From an uncultured Gammaproteobacteria bacterium (GTDB lineage: Bacteria > Pseudomonadota > Gammaproteobacteria > PS1 > Pseudothioglobaceae): a DNA stretch of 38,483 nucleotides. This document shows, piece by piece, positions 17,598-25,436 of the stretch. The stretch spans positions 1 to 38,483 of the forward strand of contig CACLHR010000011.1 of the NCBI GenBank assembly GCA_902606745.1. The letters are read 5' to 3'. The notes below the pieces were generated by a model. The model saw only the letters and a list, made by a program, of their open reading frames with translations, did no database searches and was not told where the DNA came from. Within the stretch, counting starts at the first letter, position 1. Each line of letters begins with the position of its first letter. The position numbers were made by a program, and so were the translations under genes.

Positions 17598-18765
17598 TAG
17601 CCCCCTCAAACCAAATCTTTAATTTATCTCTTTCAGCTTCAGTCATATTGGTTTTGTTATTCAACGGCATAGAATTAGTTGCCACTGTGCGTTGATAAAT
17701 TATGTCCCTGCTGGCAATAATCTGCTCTTCTGTATTTAACATAAAGCCACTAGGAGCAACTACAAAAACATCATCAGTTGGGTTGTCAGAGTGACAACTA
17801 GTGCAACGTCTATCAATGATACTTTTTACTTCACTAATACTCACCATTTCCTGAATTTCTGATTTATTTTGACTTGGTGCTAGAGCAAAAACCAGCACTA
17901 TTATTGTTAATATTATTAAACCAATCAAACTATTTGTTGCCTGCCCTACTCCCCTTAAATTGAAATAGTGACGTATCAATACCAAAATACCCATAATGGC
18001 TATCAACACTAGCCAACCATAGGAACCACTATACACTCCAGGATAGTGAATACTTATCATCGTAAACACTACAGGAAGCGTGAAATAGTTGTTGTGTCGA
18101 GAACGGATATAGCCCTTCAATCCTAACTCTTGACTAACTTGGGTTTTCTCCATACAGGCGGCCACCAATTTCTTTTGTACTGGAATAATAACAAAAAAAA
18201 CATTTGCCACCATAATAGTTCCAATCATCGAACCAATCTGCATATAGACTGCCCTAGGATTAAAAATATCGCTGTACAAATAAGCGCTTAGGCTAATAAT
18301 TAGAAACAAAATCCCTATAAAAATAATCGGCTTATCAACCAATTTCGATTTACACAAGAGGTCATATACAAGCCAAATTAACAGCAACCCCAATAGGCTC
18401 AAAGCAACTCCATAAGCAGGCAGCATAGAGCTGTCAGAACTCAACAGATACGTACTAGCATTGAAGTAATAAATGACTGACAATAGCAATATTCCAGATA
18501 TCCAAGTGAAATAAGCTTCCCACTTAAACCAATGCAATGGTTCTGGTAAATTTTCTGGATATTTTTTGTATTTTTCTAGGTAATAAAAGCCACCACCATG
18601 GACTGCCCATAGGTGGCCAGCAATTTCATCTTTGTTGCCGACTCGATTAAGCTTATTTTCTAGCCAATTAAAATAAAAAGAAGCTCCAATCCACGCAATA
18701 CCTACAATAACGTGGAACAACTTTAACGACAAGCTTAACCAGTCTAATAGATATATTTTCATCAT
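17590..18765 (-). CDS. puuD: Membrane-bound urate hydroxylase with cytochrome c domain
   Basis: Oxidises urate to 5-hydroxyisourate at the inner membrane, passing electrons to the respiratory chain instead of making hydrogen peroxide as soluble uricase does. The 391-residue protein has an N-terminal DUF989/PuuD membrane domain of about eight helices (WIGASFYFNWLENKLNR near the start, HLWAVHGGGFYYLEKYK following). A C-terminal cytochrome c domain has haem motif CTSCH at 321-325 and a likely Met ligand at 366 (NSMPLN). It overlaps guaD by 8 nt and allA by 4 nt. This supplies the urate oxidation step, since no uricase (uaZ/hpxO type) is present. Confidence 0.92.
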   Translation of the reverse strand: MMKIYLLDWLSLSLKLFHVIVGIAWIGASFYFNWLENKLNRVGNKDEIAGHLWAVHGGGFYYLEKYKKYPENLPEPLHWFKWEAYFTWISGILLLSVIYYFNASTYLLSSDSSMLPAYGVALSLLGLLLIWLVYDLLCKSKLVDKPIIFIGILFLIISLSAYLYSDIFNPRAVYMQIGSMIGTIMVANVFFVIIPVQKKLVAACMEKTQVSQELGLKGYIRSRHNNYFTLPVVFTMISIHYPGVYSGSYGWLVLIAIMGILVLIRHYFNLRGVGQATNSLIGLIILTIIVLVFALAPSQNKSEIQEMVSISEVKSIIDRRCTSCHSDNPTDDVFVVAPSGFMLNTEEQIIASRDIIYQRTVATNSMPLNNKTNMTEAERDKLKIWFEGAND

Positions 18766-19283
18766 AAGCTGAACTCTAATTTAATGTTGGAATCTTCTAT
18801 AGGATGCACGATACATTGTTCAATGTCATCGGAATCGATCACATACTTCCTATCAATAACTATAAATTGAATATCATCTTTGACACTAATTAGAGGGAAG
18901 TGCCAAACCCCTCTTGAATAGTTTACGCCCTGCTCACCATTACTAATGAAGGCCCTTATATCTTTAATATTTGGCTCATCAGAGGCCGGTGCAACGACTA
19001 CCAAAAACGGCTGATTGTCTTTAGGTATAAAGGCTTGACTGAAAAAAGGATGTTTCTCTAACATATTAATATGTAAAGGGAATTGTCTCTTTTTGGCTAC
19101 ATAAATATGAACTGTGGTTGTTCCGCCATCCTCCTGAGTGTCTATTGTCGCTAGGTCAGGATATTTTTTTGCATATCCGTTATTAATGGTTAAGAAATCT
19201 TTCTGTTCACGACTAATTATTTGACCAAATTGGCTAAAGTTTTCAGCTGTCAAGATTTCTGGAGTAAGGATTAAATTATTCAT
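18762..19283 (-). CDS. allA: Ureidoglycolate lyase
   Basis: Last step of the ureide branch: splits ureidoglycolate into glyoxylate and urea. About 173 residues from the ATG at 19283, the usual AllA size, with a cupin-like fold. Visible features are the N-terminal LTPEILTAENFSQFGQII pattern, LEKHPFFSQAFIP, and the C-terminal GVWHFPLISV followed by FIVIDRK. A start 18 nt upstream is possible, but ATG 19283 gives the 8 nt overlap (ATGAATAA) with the allantoicase stop. Confidence 0.93.
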   Translation of the reverse strand: MNNLILTPEILTAENFSQFGQIISREQKDFLTINNGYAKKYPDLATIDTQEDGGTTTVHIYVAKKRQFPLHINMLEKHPFFSQAFIPKDNQPFLVVVAPASDEPNIKDIRAFISNGEQGVNYSRGVWHFPLISVKDDIQFIVIDRKYVIDSDDIEQCIVHPIEDSNIKLEFSL

Positions 19284-20283
19284 GATTGATAAAGCTTCCA
19301 ATAAGTTTTAATCGGGCAATTCCTCCATCAGGAAAAATATCAATACGGATATGAGTGATAGGATCTTGGTGTAATAATTCACTCTTCTTAAAGATATTTA
19401 TTTGATTCATTTCTAGTTTTTTTCTGCTAATCAGCTGGTCCCAGGAATTGCTTTGTTCTATTAATGTTTTATCATCAGGCTCATCAATGCAGGTTGTACA
19501 AATAGAAAACGTATCAGGATAGTTGCCTTTAAAAAATTTTGTATCAATCACAATTTCATCTACTGTTGCTGGTTTTGCAAGCGCAACAATCCCCCAATCA
19601 TTTCCAGGTTCACGTCTTCTCCTTGTCTCCCAACCATCCGCCATATTGATTGGTTCATGCTTTTCAAGAATATTACTTAAACAGCCAAAATGCTCATCAT
19701 TGGCAAAAACCGCTTTTGCTCCACTTTCCTTAGAAATAACGTTAGTACCCTTAACTACATATCTATTGTCGTCAGAGCAAACACTACCGTAAGCTCTTAG
19801 CCTGGCTATGCCGCCATCAGGGTACAAGGTTACCTTAAGGTGGGTGACTGGCTTGAGAGAATTAGAAGAAAAAATATTACTTGAATCTCCCGTTAATTTT
19901 TCTTTGAATAGTAAGTCAAACCATTCATCTACTGCCGAACCATCGACAACTCTGTCGTCAGTTACACCTCCAGAAACACAGCAACCCAATATAGAGATTG
20001 CAGGAGCAAAATTACCAGTAAAGTAACTGGTATCAATATTAAAGTCATTAATGACTGACTTTAACCCAAGCCTGATGTAACAAAAATCATTTTTGCCATC
20101 ACGCCGACGTCGACTCTCCCAACCATCCATCCATTTGCCGTTCTTGTCATACTTGTCCTCAATAAAAACCGCCTCGTTGTTTTGCAGCATACGGCTTGAG
20201 TCAGCAAAAAAATCATCGCTACAATAAATTACCTTGCTCCCAAAGTCACTACTTGTGACATTTATTTGTCCTTCATAAACCAT
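19276..20283 (-). CDS. alc: Allantoicase
   Basis: Hydrolyses allantoate to ureidoglycolate and urea. The 335-residue protein consists of two homologous beta-jelly-roll repeats, clearly visible from the duplicated DGWESRRRR (residues 53-61) and DGWETRRRR (near residue 220) motifs and the repeated THL/IR-x-x-x-(Y/F)PDGGIARL endings. That is the standard allantoicase layout. The start ATG overlaps the uraD coding end by 11 nt. Together with AllA this route releases both nitrogen pairs as urea, rather than as ammonia through AllC. Confidence 0.96.
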   Translation of the reverse strand: MVYEGQINVTSSDFGSKVIYCSDDFFADSSRMLQNNEAVFIEDKYDKNGKWMDGWESRRRRDGKNDFCYIRLGLKSVINDFNIDTSYFTGNFAPAISILGCCVSGGVTDDRVVDGSAVDEWFDLLFKEKLTGDSSNIFSSNSLKPVTHLKVTLYPDGGIARLRAYGSVCSDDNRYVVKGTNVISKESGAKAVFANDEHFGCLSNILEKHEPINMADGWETRRRREPGNDWGIVALAKPATVDEIVIDTKFFKGNYPDTFSICTTCIDEPDDKTLIEQSNSWDQLISRKKLEMNQINIFKKSELLHQDPITHIRIDIFPDGGIARLKLIGSFINHE

Positions 20284-20803
20284 AAATTTCCTTAATTCTT
20301 AGCCAAGCGATTTTGTTAATTTCGCTCAAAGCATTTAGTCTTTCCTGAGAGTCAGTATTTTTCTGTCGGCTTTTAAAGTTCGATAATATTTCTGATTTAT
20401 TTTTTTCCTTAACCGCCATAATAAAAGGGAAATTAAACTTTATAAAGTATTGATGGTTAAGTTCTTCAAAAAGCTTAATTTCAGTATCATTGCAGTCGTT
20501 TAAACCTGCAGATTTTTGTTCCGTTGTTGAAAAATCCGTGAGTTCATTGTTTTGCGCTTTTTTGCCAGCCAACATTGGATGTGAAAGAATTAAATTGTTC
20601 TGTAAATCGTTACCCGCTTGCAACATAATTTCACACAAAAGTTGATGAAATATCTCTAAATTGTTGTATTCATTGTTTGCTAAAACTTGCTCTAAGGCTT
20701 GTTCTACAATCCACGACGAGTGCTCATATACATTTTTGAAAGTTTCTATAAATTCTTTTGAAGAGTGTTTAGCTAAATCAGTAGGTAATTTCATAGCTGT
20801 CAT
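20273..20803 (-). CDS. uraD: OHCU decarboxylase
   Basis: Third step of urate breakdown: decarboxylates OHCU to S-allantoin. The protein has 176 residues, typical for the family. Recognisable features are FKNVYEHSSWIVEQA with the catalytic histidine near residue 28, SHPMLAGKK in the middle, and NFPFIMAVKEK with the following basic helix. A second ATG three codons in is an equally good start. It sits 5 nt after puuE and overlaps alc by 11 nt. Confidence 0.93.
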   Translation of the reverse strand: MTAMKLPTDLAKHSSKEFIETFKNVYEHSSWIVEQALEQVLANNEYNNLEIFHQLLCEIMLQAGNDLQNNLILSHPMLAGKKAQNNELTDFSTTEQKSAGLNDCNDTEIKLFEELNHQYFIKFNFPFIMAVKEKNKSEILSNFKSRQKNTDSQERLNALSEINKIAWLRIKEIYGL

Positions 20804-20808
20804 TTCTG

Positions 20809-21735
20809 TTAAAAATTTTCATACCAATGGTCGGCTATTTGTTTTCGGGTACAAAACCAGACATCATCAAAAGTTCTAACGTATTCCAAAAACCTTCTCA
20901 TTGCCATAATTCGCCCAGGTCTACCCAAGATACGTGCATGCATGCCTACGGATATCATTTTTGGATGAGTGCTGCCTTCCAAATATAGCGTATCAAAACT
21001 ATCCTTAAGGTAATTAAAAAACTGATTCCCGGAGTTAAATCCCTGAGGAGTAGCGAACCTCATATCATTCACATCAAGAGTATAAGGAATCACTAAATGT
21101 TTATCTTTCTCACTCTTGCCTTCAACCCAATAAGGTAAGTCATCATCGTAACTATCACTGTCATATAGGAAACCGCCTTCTTCAATCACTAATCTTCTAG
21201 TGTTAGGACTATTTCTTCCGGTATACCATCCGATTGGGCGTTTACCTAAAACATCTTTCAACAAAGATATACACATCTCCATATGCTCTCGCTCTGTTTC
21301 TTCGTCAATAAATTGATAATCTATCCAGCGAAAACCATGTGCACAAATATCATAACTCTCTTCAACCAAATAATCCGCCAACTCGCGGTTACGAGCTATT
21401 GCCATTGCCACAGCAAAAACAGTGATAGGAATCTCAAATTCTCGAAAAAGACCTAATACTCTCCACACACCTACCCTTGAACCATATTCATACAAAGACT
21501 CCATGCTCATATGCCTCACTCCATCGTAGGGCTTGGCCCCCACTATCTCTGACAGGAATGCTTCTGAGGCTTTATCACCATGAAGTACGCAGTTTTCTCC
21601 ACCTTCTTCATAGTTGAGAACAAACTGCAAAGCAATACGAGCCTTATTCGGCCACTGAGGATGAGTTGAGCCGCTTCCATAACCGGTCATATTTCGTGGG
21701 TAATGATTAAGACTTTCGATTAATTTCTTGTTCAT
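20809..21735 (-). CDS. puuE: Allantoinase, polysaccharide-deacetylase type
   Basis: Hydrolyses allantoin to allantoate using a NodB-like fold unrelated to the AllB/DHOase type. It has 308 residues, the usual PuuE length. Signature segments are THPQWPNKARIALQFVLNYEEGGE near residue 25, EYGSRVGVWR, ICAHGFRWIDYQ and the C-terminal ARILGRPGRI. It lies 8 nt after the regulator gene and 5 nt before uraD, as in the metal-independent PuuE clusters known from Pseudomonas. Confidence 0.95.
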   Translation of the reverse strand: MNKKLIESLNHYPRNMTGYGSGSTHPQWPNKARIALQFVLNYEEGGENCVLHGDKASEAFLSEIVGAKPYDGVRHMSMESLYEYGSRVGVWRVLGLFREFEIPITVFAVAMAIARNRELADYLVEESYDICAHGFRWIDYQFIDEETEREHMEMCISLLKDVLGKRPIGWYTGRNSPNTRRLVIEEGGFLYDSDSYDDDLPYWVEGKSEKDKHLVIPYTLDVNDMRFATPQGFNSGNQFFNYLKDSFDTLYLEGSTHPKMISVGMHARILGRPGRIMAMRRFLEYVRTFDDVWFCTRKQIADHWYENF

Positions 21736-21743
21736 AACTATCT

Positions 21744-22427
21744 CTAATTAAATATATGGCTATAACTATTCTTTGTCTTGACTTTAACACCAAAGTTTAA
21801 TGACTGCACGCAGTGATCCAAATGAATATTTATTGCATCACTTGCCTTCTTTAGATTGTTACTTTTAATGGCCGCAATGAGCTCCTGATGCTCAGCAAAA
21901 GAGCAAAAATTTGATTTACGGTCAGCATATACTGAAGCAGCAAGGGCGCTCAATGGTATCAATGGTTTTAAGCTTTCAACTAGATACTTGTTATCACATA
22001 ACTCAGCCAAGGTTAAATGGAAATCGCATGACAGTCTGGTGAGCTTCGCAAGTTCCTCAGAATCATGCAACTGCTTCTCTTCGGTAACCATAGAATCAAT
22101 CTCAGTCAAGTCAAGCTGCTTGTTGTGATATTTTTCTACCAGAATCATAATGACACCAGTCTCTATGGCTTTTCTTGCCTCATAGATTTGTTTGGTTTCT
22201 AGTTCTGTTGGACAAGCAACACGAACACTTTGATTTTTTTTGTGTATTAAAACACCCGAATCAACTAACCTATCAAAACCTTGCCTAATAACTGAACGAC
22301 TGTATCCAAATTCTTCTTGTAAAGAAATTTCAGATAACTTAACTCCCGGGTTGAGCCTCTTCTTTAGTATTGCTTCAAAGATAACGTCAACAACATCGTC
22401 AGAACTTGTGCTTAAAGTTGTACTCAT
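21744..22427 (-). CDS. GntR-family transcriptional regulator, FCD domain (likely purine pathway regulator)
   Basis: DNA-binding regulator of 227 residues. The N-terminal winged helix shows LKKRLNPGVKLSEISLQEEFG followed by the recognition helix SRSVIRQGFDRLVDSG. The C-terminal all-helical FCD ligand domain keeps probable metal-binding residues: D-x-x-x-H near CDFHLTLAEL, EHQELIAAI and INIHLDHC. It is the first gene of the leftward train and faces the divergent importer gene, so it probably controls both arms and itself. The ligand is unknown; a ureide or purine intermediate is a guess from context. Confidence 0.92.
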   Translation of the reverse strand: MSTTLSTSSDDVVDVIFEAILKKRLNPGVKLSEISLQEEFGYSRSVIRQGFDRLVDSGVLIHKKNQSVRVACPTELETKQIYEARKAIETGVIMILVEKYHNKQLDLTEIDSMVTEEKQLHDSEELAKLTRLSCDFHLTLAELCDNKYLVESLKPLIPLSALAASVYADRKSNFCSFAEHQELIAAIKSNNLKKASDAINIHLDHCVQSLNFGVKVKTKNSYSHIFN

Positions 22428-22467
22428 AGTCTTTTACTTATTTATCTTAATAATCAATAATAACGCT

Positions 22468-22496
22468 ATTGTAGACCTATAAATTTAAATAGTCAA
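22468..22496 (-). promoter_or_regulatory. Promoter of the leftward (gntR-puuE-xdh) train
   Basis: On the minus strand: -35 TTGACT (22496-22491), spacer of 17 nt, -10 TACAAT (22473-22468). Transcription would begin near 22461, about 34 nt before the gntR ATG. The palindrome pair begins 2 bp upstream of the -35. Confidence 0.65.
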
Positions 22497-22497
22497 T

Positions 22498-22523
22498 ATT
22501 GTTAACAATTATTGTATACAATA
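22498..22523. promoter_or_regulatory. Tandem palindromic operator, probably for the GntR regulator
   Basis: Two abutting palindromes: ATTGTTAACAAT (22498-22509) and TATTGTATACAATA (22510-22523). Both share the TTGT-N2-ACAA form typical of FCD-type GntR operators. Their centres are about 13 bp apart. They lie between the two outward-facing -35 elements (22491-22496 minus strand, 22526-22531 plus strand), so bound protein could affect both directions. Confidence 0.65.
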
Positions 22524-22525
22524 TT

Positions 22526-22553
22526 TTGAGTCTAATATTTAAAAATTTATGAT
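22526..22553 (+). promoter_or_regulatory. Candidate promoter for the rightward train (proximal to operator)
   Basis: Plus strand: -35 TTGAGT (22526-22531), 16-nt spacer, -10 TATGAT (22548-22553). It starts 3 bp after the operator pair, mirroring the leftward promoter. A second candidate lies further downstream, and the sequence does not decide which is used. Confidence 0.45.
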
Positions 22554-22568
22554 TTTTTATATAATTTT

Positions 22569-22598
22569 TTGCCAAAAAATTATAGACAGGAATATAAT
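22569..22598 (+). promoter_or_regulatory. Candidate second promoter for the rightward train
   Basis: Plus strand: -35 TTGCCA (22569-22574), 18-nt spacer, perfect -10 TATAAT (22593-22598). A start near 22605 would place the leader hairpin (22609-22666) at the very 5' end of the mRNA, leaving about 145 nt of untranslated leader. Confidence 0.5.
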
Positions 22599-22608
22599 GA
22601 TTGAAACT

Positions 22609-22666
22609 CGGGTATTTGTTTAAAAATTCCAAAACCCCAAGTTAAACACAGAAGAATTTTTACCCG
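22609..22666 (+). ncRNA. Structured 5' leader with competing hairpins (candidate cis-regulatory RNA)
   Basis: Outer stem CGGGT (22609-22613) with ACCCG (22662-22666). Inside it, two alternatives use overlapping bases: AAAAATTC (22622-22629) with GAATTTTT (22654-22661), or TGTTTAA (22617-22623) with TTAAACA (22642-22648). With a slight shift the second pairing could instead be a pseudoknot. Such switching before a purine importer gene is suggestive of a riboswitch, but I could not match it to a known class from memory. Confidence 0.4.
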
Positions 22667-22749
22667 TCTTTCTTAATGAAGGATTTTTGAAATTTTTATA
22701 ACTATAAAACTAAGATAAAAATACATAATACAAACTAAGGAGAGTAAAC

Positions 22750-23781
22750 ATGAAACACACGAAACGCTCACTATTAGGTGGGCTAATTAAAAAAACAAGT
22801 CTGGCTTTGATTGCTGGCACATTTGTCTTATCTGCAACAATAGCACAAGCTGACATTAGACCTGCTGTTGTTTACGACATTGCTGGTAAAAATGACCAAT
22901 CTTTCAATGAAGCTGTATTTGTAGGAATTACTAAGTATATGAATGATACTGGTATTGCTGTTACAGAACTTGAGCCTACAAACGCTGCTCAAGTCGAACA
23001 AAGCTTGAAGAAGCTTGCTTCACGTGGATATGAACCTATCGTCGCTGTTGGTTTTGCCATGGCTAATGCCGTGCAAGCTGCTGCTGAAGCTTATCCGGAC
23101 ACAAAATTCACTCTAATTGATATGGTTGTAGGATTACCTAATGTTCAGAACGTGTTATATAAAGAGCATGAAGGTTCCTTCCTTGTCGGTGTGTTGGCAG
23201 CTATGAATTCCGAGACTGGCACTGTAGGTTTTGTCGGTGGTATGGATATTCCTTTGATTAGCCGCTTTGAGTGTGGCTACAAACAAGGTGTTAATTGGCA
23301 AGATAGCTCAATGAATGTTCTTGCTAATATGACAGGCTCAACTCCAGCAGCATTTGGCAATCCATCTAAAGGTGGTGAATTGACCCGTACCCAGATCCAA
23401 AATGGAGCTGATGTGGTCTATGCAGCTGCAGGTGGCACAGGTTCCGGCGTCTATCAAGCCGCTGCTGATGCAGGTGTTCTGGCTATCGGTGTTGACTCAA
23501 ATCAAAACTGGATGCAACCTGGTACTATGCTAACCTCTATGTTAAAGAGAGTAGGAGAAGCCGCTTATGATAGCTATGATGCAGCAAACAATGGTACTTG
23601 GGAAGCTGGTTTTAGAATTCTAGGACTTGCTGAGGGTGGTGTTGGTTGGGCTCTAGACGAGCACAACCGTGACATGATCACTGCAGAAATGGAAGCACGC
23701 GTAAATGAAGCCAGAGACGCAATTATTGCTGGTGACATTGTAGTACATGATTACATGGCGGATAATAGCTGCCCAATCTAA
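22750..23781 (+). CDS. BMP-family ABC transporter substrate-binding protein, nucleoside type (right arm)
   Basis: Periplasmic binding protein of 343 residues, related to PnrA/BmpA nucleoside receptors. A signal peptide ends at A34 (IAQA|D) with no lipobox, so the protein is probably soluble. The mature N-terminus has VYDIAGKNDQSFNEAVF, the classical BMP pattern, followed by VGFAMANAVQAAAEAYPD and VGFVGGMDIPLISRFECGY. An excellent ribosome site (AAGGAGAG) precedes the ATG. It heads the rightward train and is separated from its ATPase gene by a stem-loop, consistent with high output. Nucleoside specificity is inferred from the salvage genes that follow. Confidence 0.93.
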   Translation: MKHTKRSLLGGLIKKTSLALIAGTFVLSATIAQADIRPAVVYDIAGKNDQSFNEAVFVGITKYMNDTGIAVTELEPTNAAQVEQSLKKLASRGYEPIVAVGFAMANAVQAAAEAYPDTKFTLIDMVVGLPNVQNVLYKEHEGSFLVGVLAAMNSETGTVGFVGGMDIPLISRFECGYKQGVNWQDSSMNVLANMTGSTPAAFGNPSKGGELTRTQIQNGADVVYAAAGGTGSGVYQAAADAGVLAIGVDSNQNWMQPGTMLTSMLKRVGEAAYDSYDAANNGTWEAGFRILGLAEGGVGWALDEHNRDMITAEMEARVNEARDAIIAGDIVVHDYMADNSCPI

Positions 23782-23800
23782 GTACTACTTTTTTATCCAT

Positions 23801-23832
23801 TAATACATCCGACCTTAGGGTCGGATGTATTA
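23801..23832 (+). repeat. Strong stem-loop after the right binding-protein gene
   Basis: Perfect 14-bp inverted repeat, TAATACATCCGACC / GGTCGGATGTATTA with loop TTAG, starting 20 nt after the stop codon. No T-run follows on the plus strand, so it is not a regular terminator. Its place inside the operon fits mRNA stabilisation or partial termination that favours the binding protein over the ATPase. Confidence 0.72.
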
Positions 23833-23879
23833 TATGTACGACTATAAAATATTATTGTATTTAGTTTAGAATTACAACT

Positions 23880-25436
23880 ATGGACAATTCTCATATAGCT
23901 ATTGAATTAATCGATGTAGACAAACACTTTGGTGCCGTTCATGCCAATGACAAAGTATCTCTGACTGTTAAGACTGGAACTATCCATGGCATTGTAGGAG
24001 AGAATGGCGCTGGTAAATCAACATTGATGAGTATTTTATACGGCTTTTATCAGGCAGATTCAGGGCACATTAAAGTCTTTGAGAAAGACTGCAAATTTAC
24101 TAGCTCACGTCAATCTATCGATGCGGGCATTGGTATGGTTCATCAGCACTTTATGCTAGTTGAAAACTTTACTGTACTAGAAAACGTAATTTTGGGAACA
24201 GAGGGTGGCGCTTTAATCTCAGAAAGCTTAGAAAAAGCTCGCAAAGAGCTTACACGTCTTGGTGTTGAATATGGTCTGGAAGTAGATCTAGATACACCCG
24301 TTGAATTGCTATCGGTAGGAATACTACAAAGAGTTGAAATTCTAAAGGGTTTATATAAAGGCGCTAAGATTCTGATCTTAGATGAACCCACAGGTGTACT
24401 AACACCTCAAGAAACTGATGAACTTTTTCGTATCTTTAGTGCACTAAAAGAGCAAGGCGTAACCATCATTTTAATTACTCATAAGCTCCGCGAAATTATG
24501 AGTATCACAGACCAAGTTTCAGTCATGCGTGATGGAAAAATGGTAGCACATCGACAAACAAATGAAACCAGTACTGAAGAACTAGCCGAATTAATGATCG
24601 GCCGAAAAGTGTTGCTAAATATAGATAAATCAGAATCAAAAAGTGGTTCACCAGTACTGAAAGTAACAAACCTACATGTCTCAAACGAACAAGGTATTGA
24701 ACGTGTTTCAGATATCAATTTTGAAGTCTGTTCTGGTGAAGTTCTTGGGATTGCCGGTGTTACCGGAAATGGTCAAGGAACACTATTGAAAGCTTTGACT
24801 GGTATTTTGCCTTTGACTAAAGGTAGTATTGAAGTCTTTGGTAAAATCATAACTTCTGATAATCATCTTGGACCCAGAATATTGCGTGAATTGGGTATAG
24901 CGCATGTACCAGAAGATCGTCAAAGGATGGGTTTGATTACTGAATTTAGTGCTAGTGAATCAGCACTCCTTGGCTATCACAATGACGAACATCTCAACCA
25001 AGGATTATTGCTTAAAAAAGCATTAGTAAAGAAAAACTGTGAATCCTTAATGTCTTCTTTTGATGTGCGTCCAGCAGACCCTAATCTAAAATCATCTAAT
25101 TTTTCGGGTGGTAACCAACAAAAGCTCATTGTAGCTCGAGAATTCGAACGCGATCCTGAAGTCTTAATTATTGGTCAGCCAACCCGTGGAGTCGACATCG
25201 GCGCCATTGAATTTATTCGTAAGAGAATTATTGCTATGCGAGATGCAGGTAAAGCTGTTGTTCTAGTTTCTGTTGAGTTAGAAGAAATTATGTCGCTCAG
25301 TGATCGTATCATTGTGATGTGTGATGGACAAATTACCGGCAATGTGGATGCGAGAGATGCCGAAGAACGAACCCTAGGCTTGATGATGGCCAACGCTCTC
25401 ACTTCATCAGAAAAAAACCAAGAGGTACAGTCATGA
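23880..25436 (+). CDS. ABC transporter ATP-binding protein, tandem domains (right arm)
   Basis: Double ATPase of 518 residues for the nucleoside importer. Domain 1: Walker A GENGAGKST near residue 42, signature LSVGILQRVE, Walker B ILILDEPTG. Domain 2: degenerate Walker A GVTGNGQGT, signature FSGGNQQK, and LIIGQPTRGVD with Q at the catalytic position, the family norm. It overlaps the first permease gene by 4 nt (ATGA). It resembles NupA/NupO-type ATPases and is clearly diverged from the left-arm ATPase, so the two are not a recent duplication. Confidence 0.94.
   Translation: MDNSHIAIELIDVDKHFGAVHANDKVSLTVKTGTIHGIVGENGAGKSTLMSILYGFYQADSGHIKVFEKDCKFTSSRQSIDAGIGMVHQHFMLVENFTVLENVILGTEGGALISESLEKARKELTRLGVEYGLEVDLDTPVELLSVGILQRVEILKGLYKGAKILILDEPTGVLTPQETDELFRIFSALKEQGVTIILITHKLREIMSITDQVSVMRDGKMVAHRQTNETSTEELAELMIGRKVLLNIDKSESKSGSPVLKVTNLHVSNEQGIERVSDINFEVCSGEVLGIAGVTGNGQGTLLKALTGILPLTKGSIEVFGKIITSDNHLGPRILRELGIAHVPEDRQRMGLITEFSASESALLGYHNDEHLNQGLLLKKALVKKNCESLMSSFDVRPADPNLKSSNFSGGNQQKLIVAREFERDPEVLIIGQPTRGVDIGAIEFIRKRIIAMRDAGKAVVLVSVELEEIMSLSDRIIVMCDGQITGNVDARDAEERTLGLMMANALTSSEKNQEVQS

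Noticed and set aside
22600-22749. Classical guanine/adenine riboswitch
   Set aside because: The conserved loop-loop and junction sequences of the purine riboswitch are not present; the structure is a different one.
23801-23832. Stem-loop as a rho-independent terminator
   Set aside because: No T-run follows on the plus strand and the same operon clearly continues with the matching ATPase.
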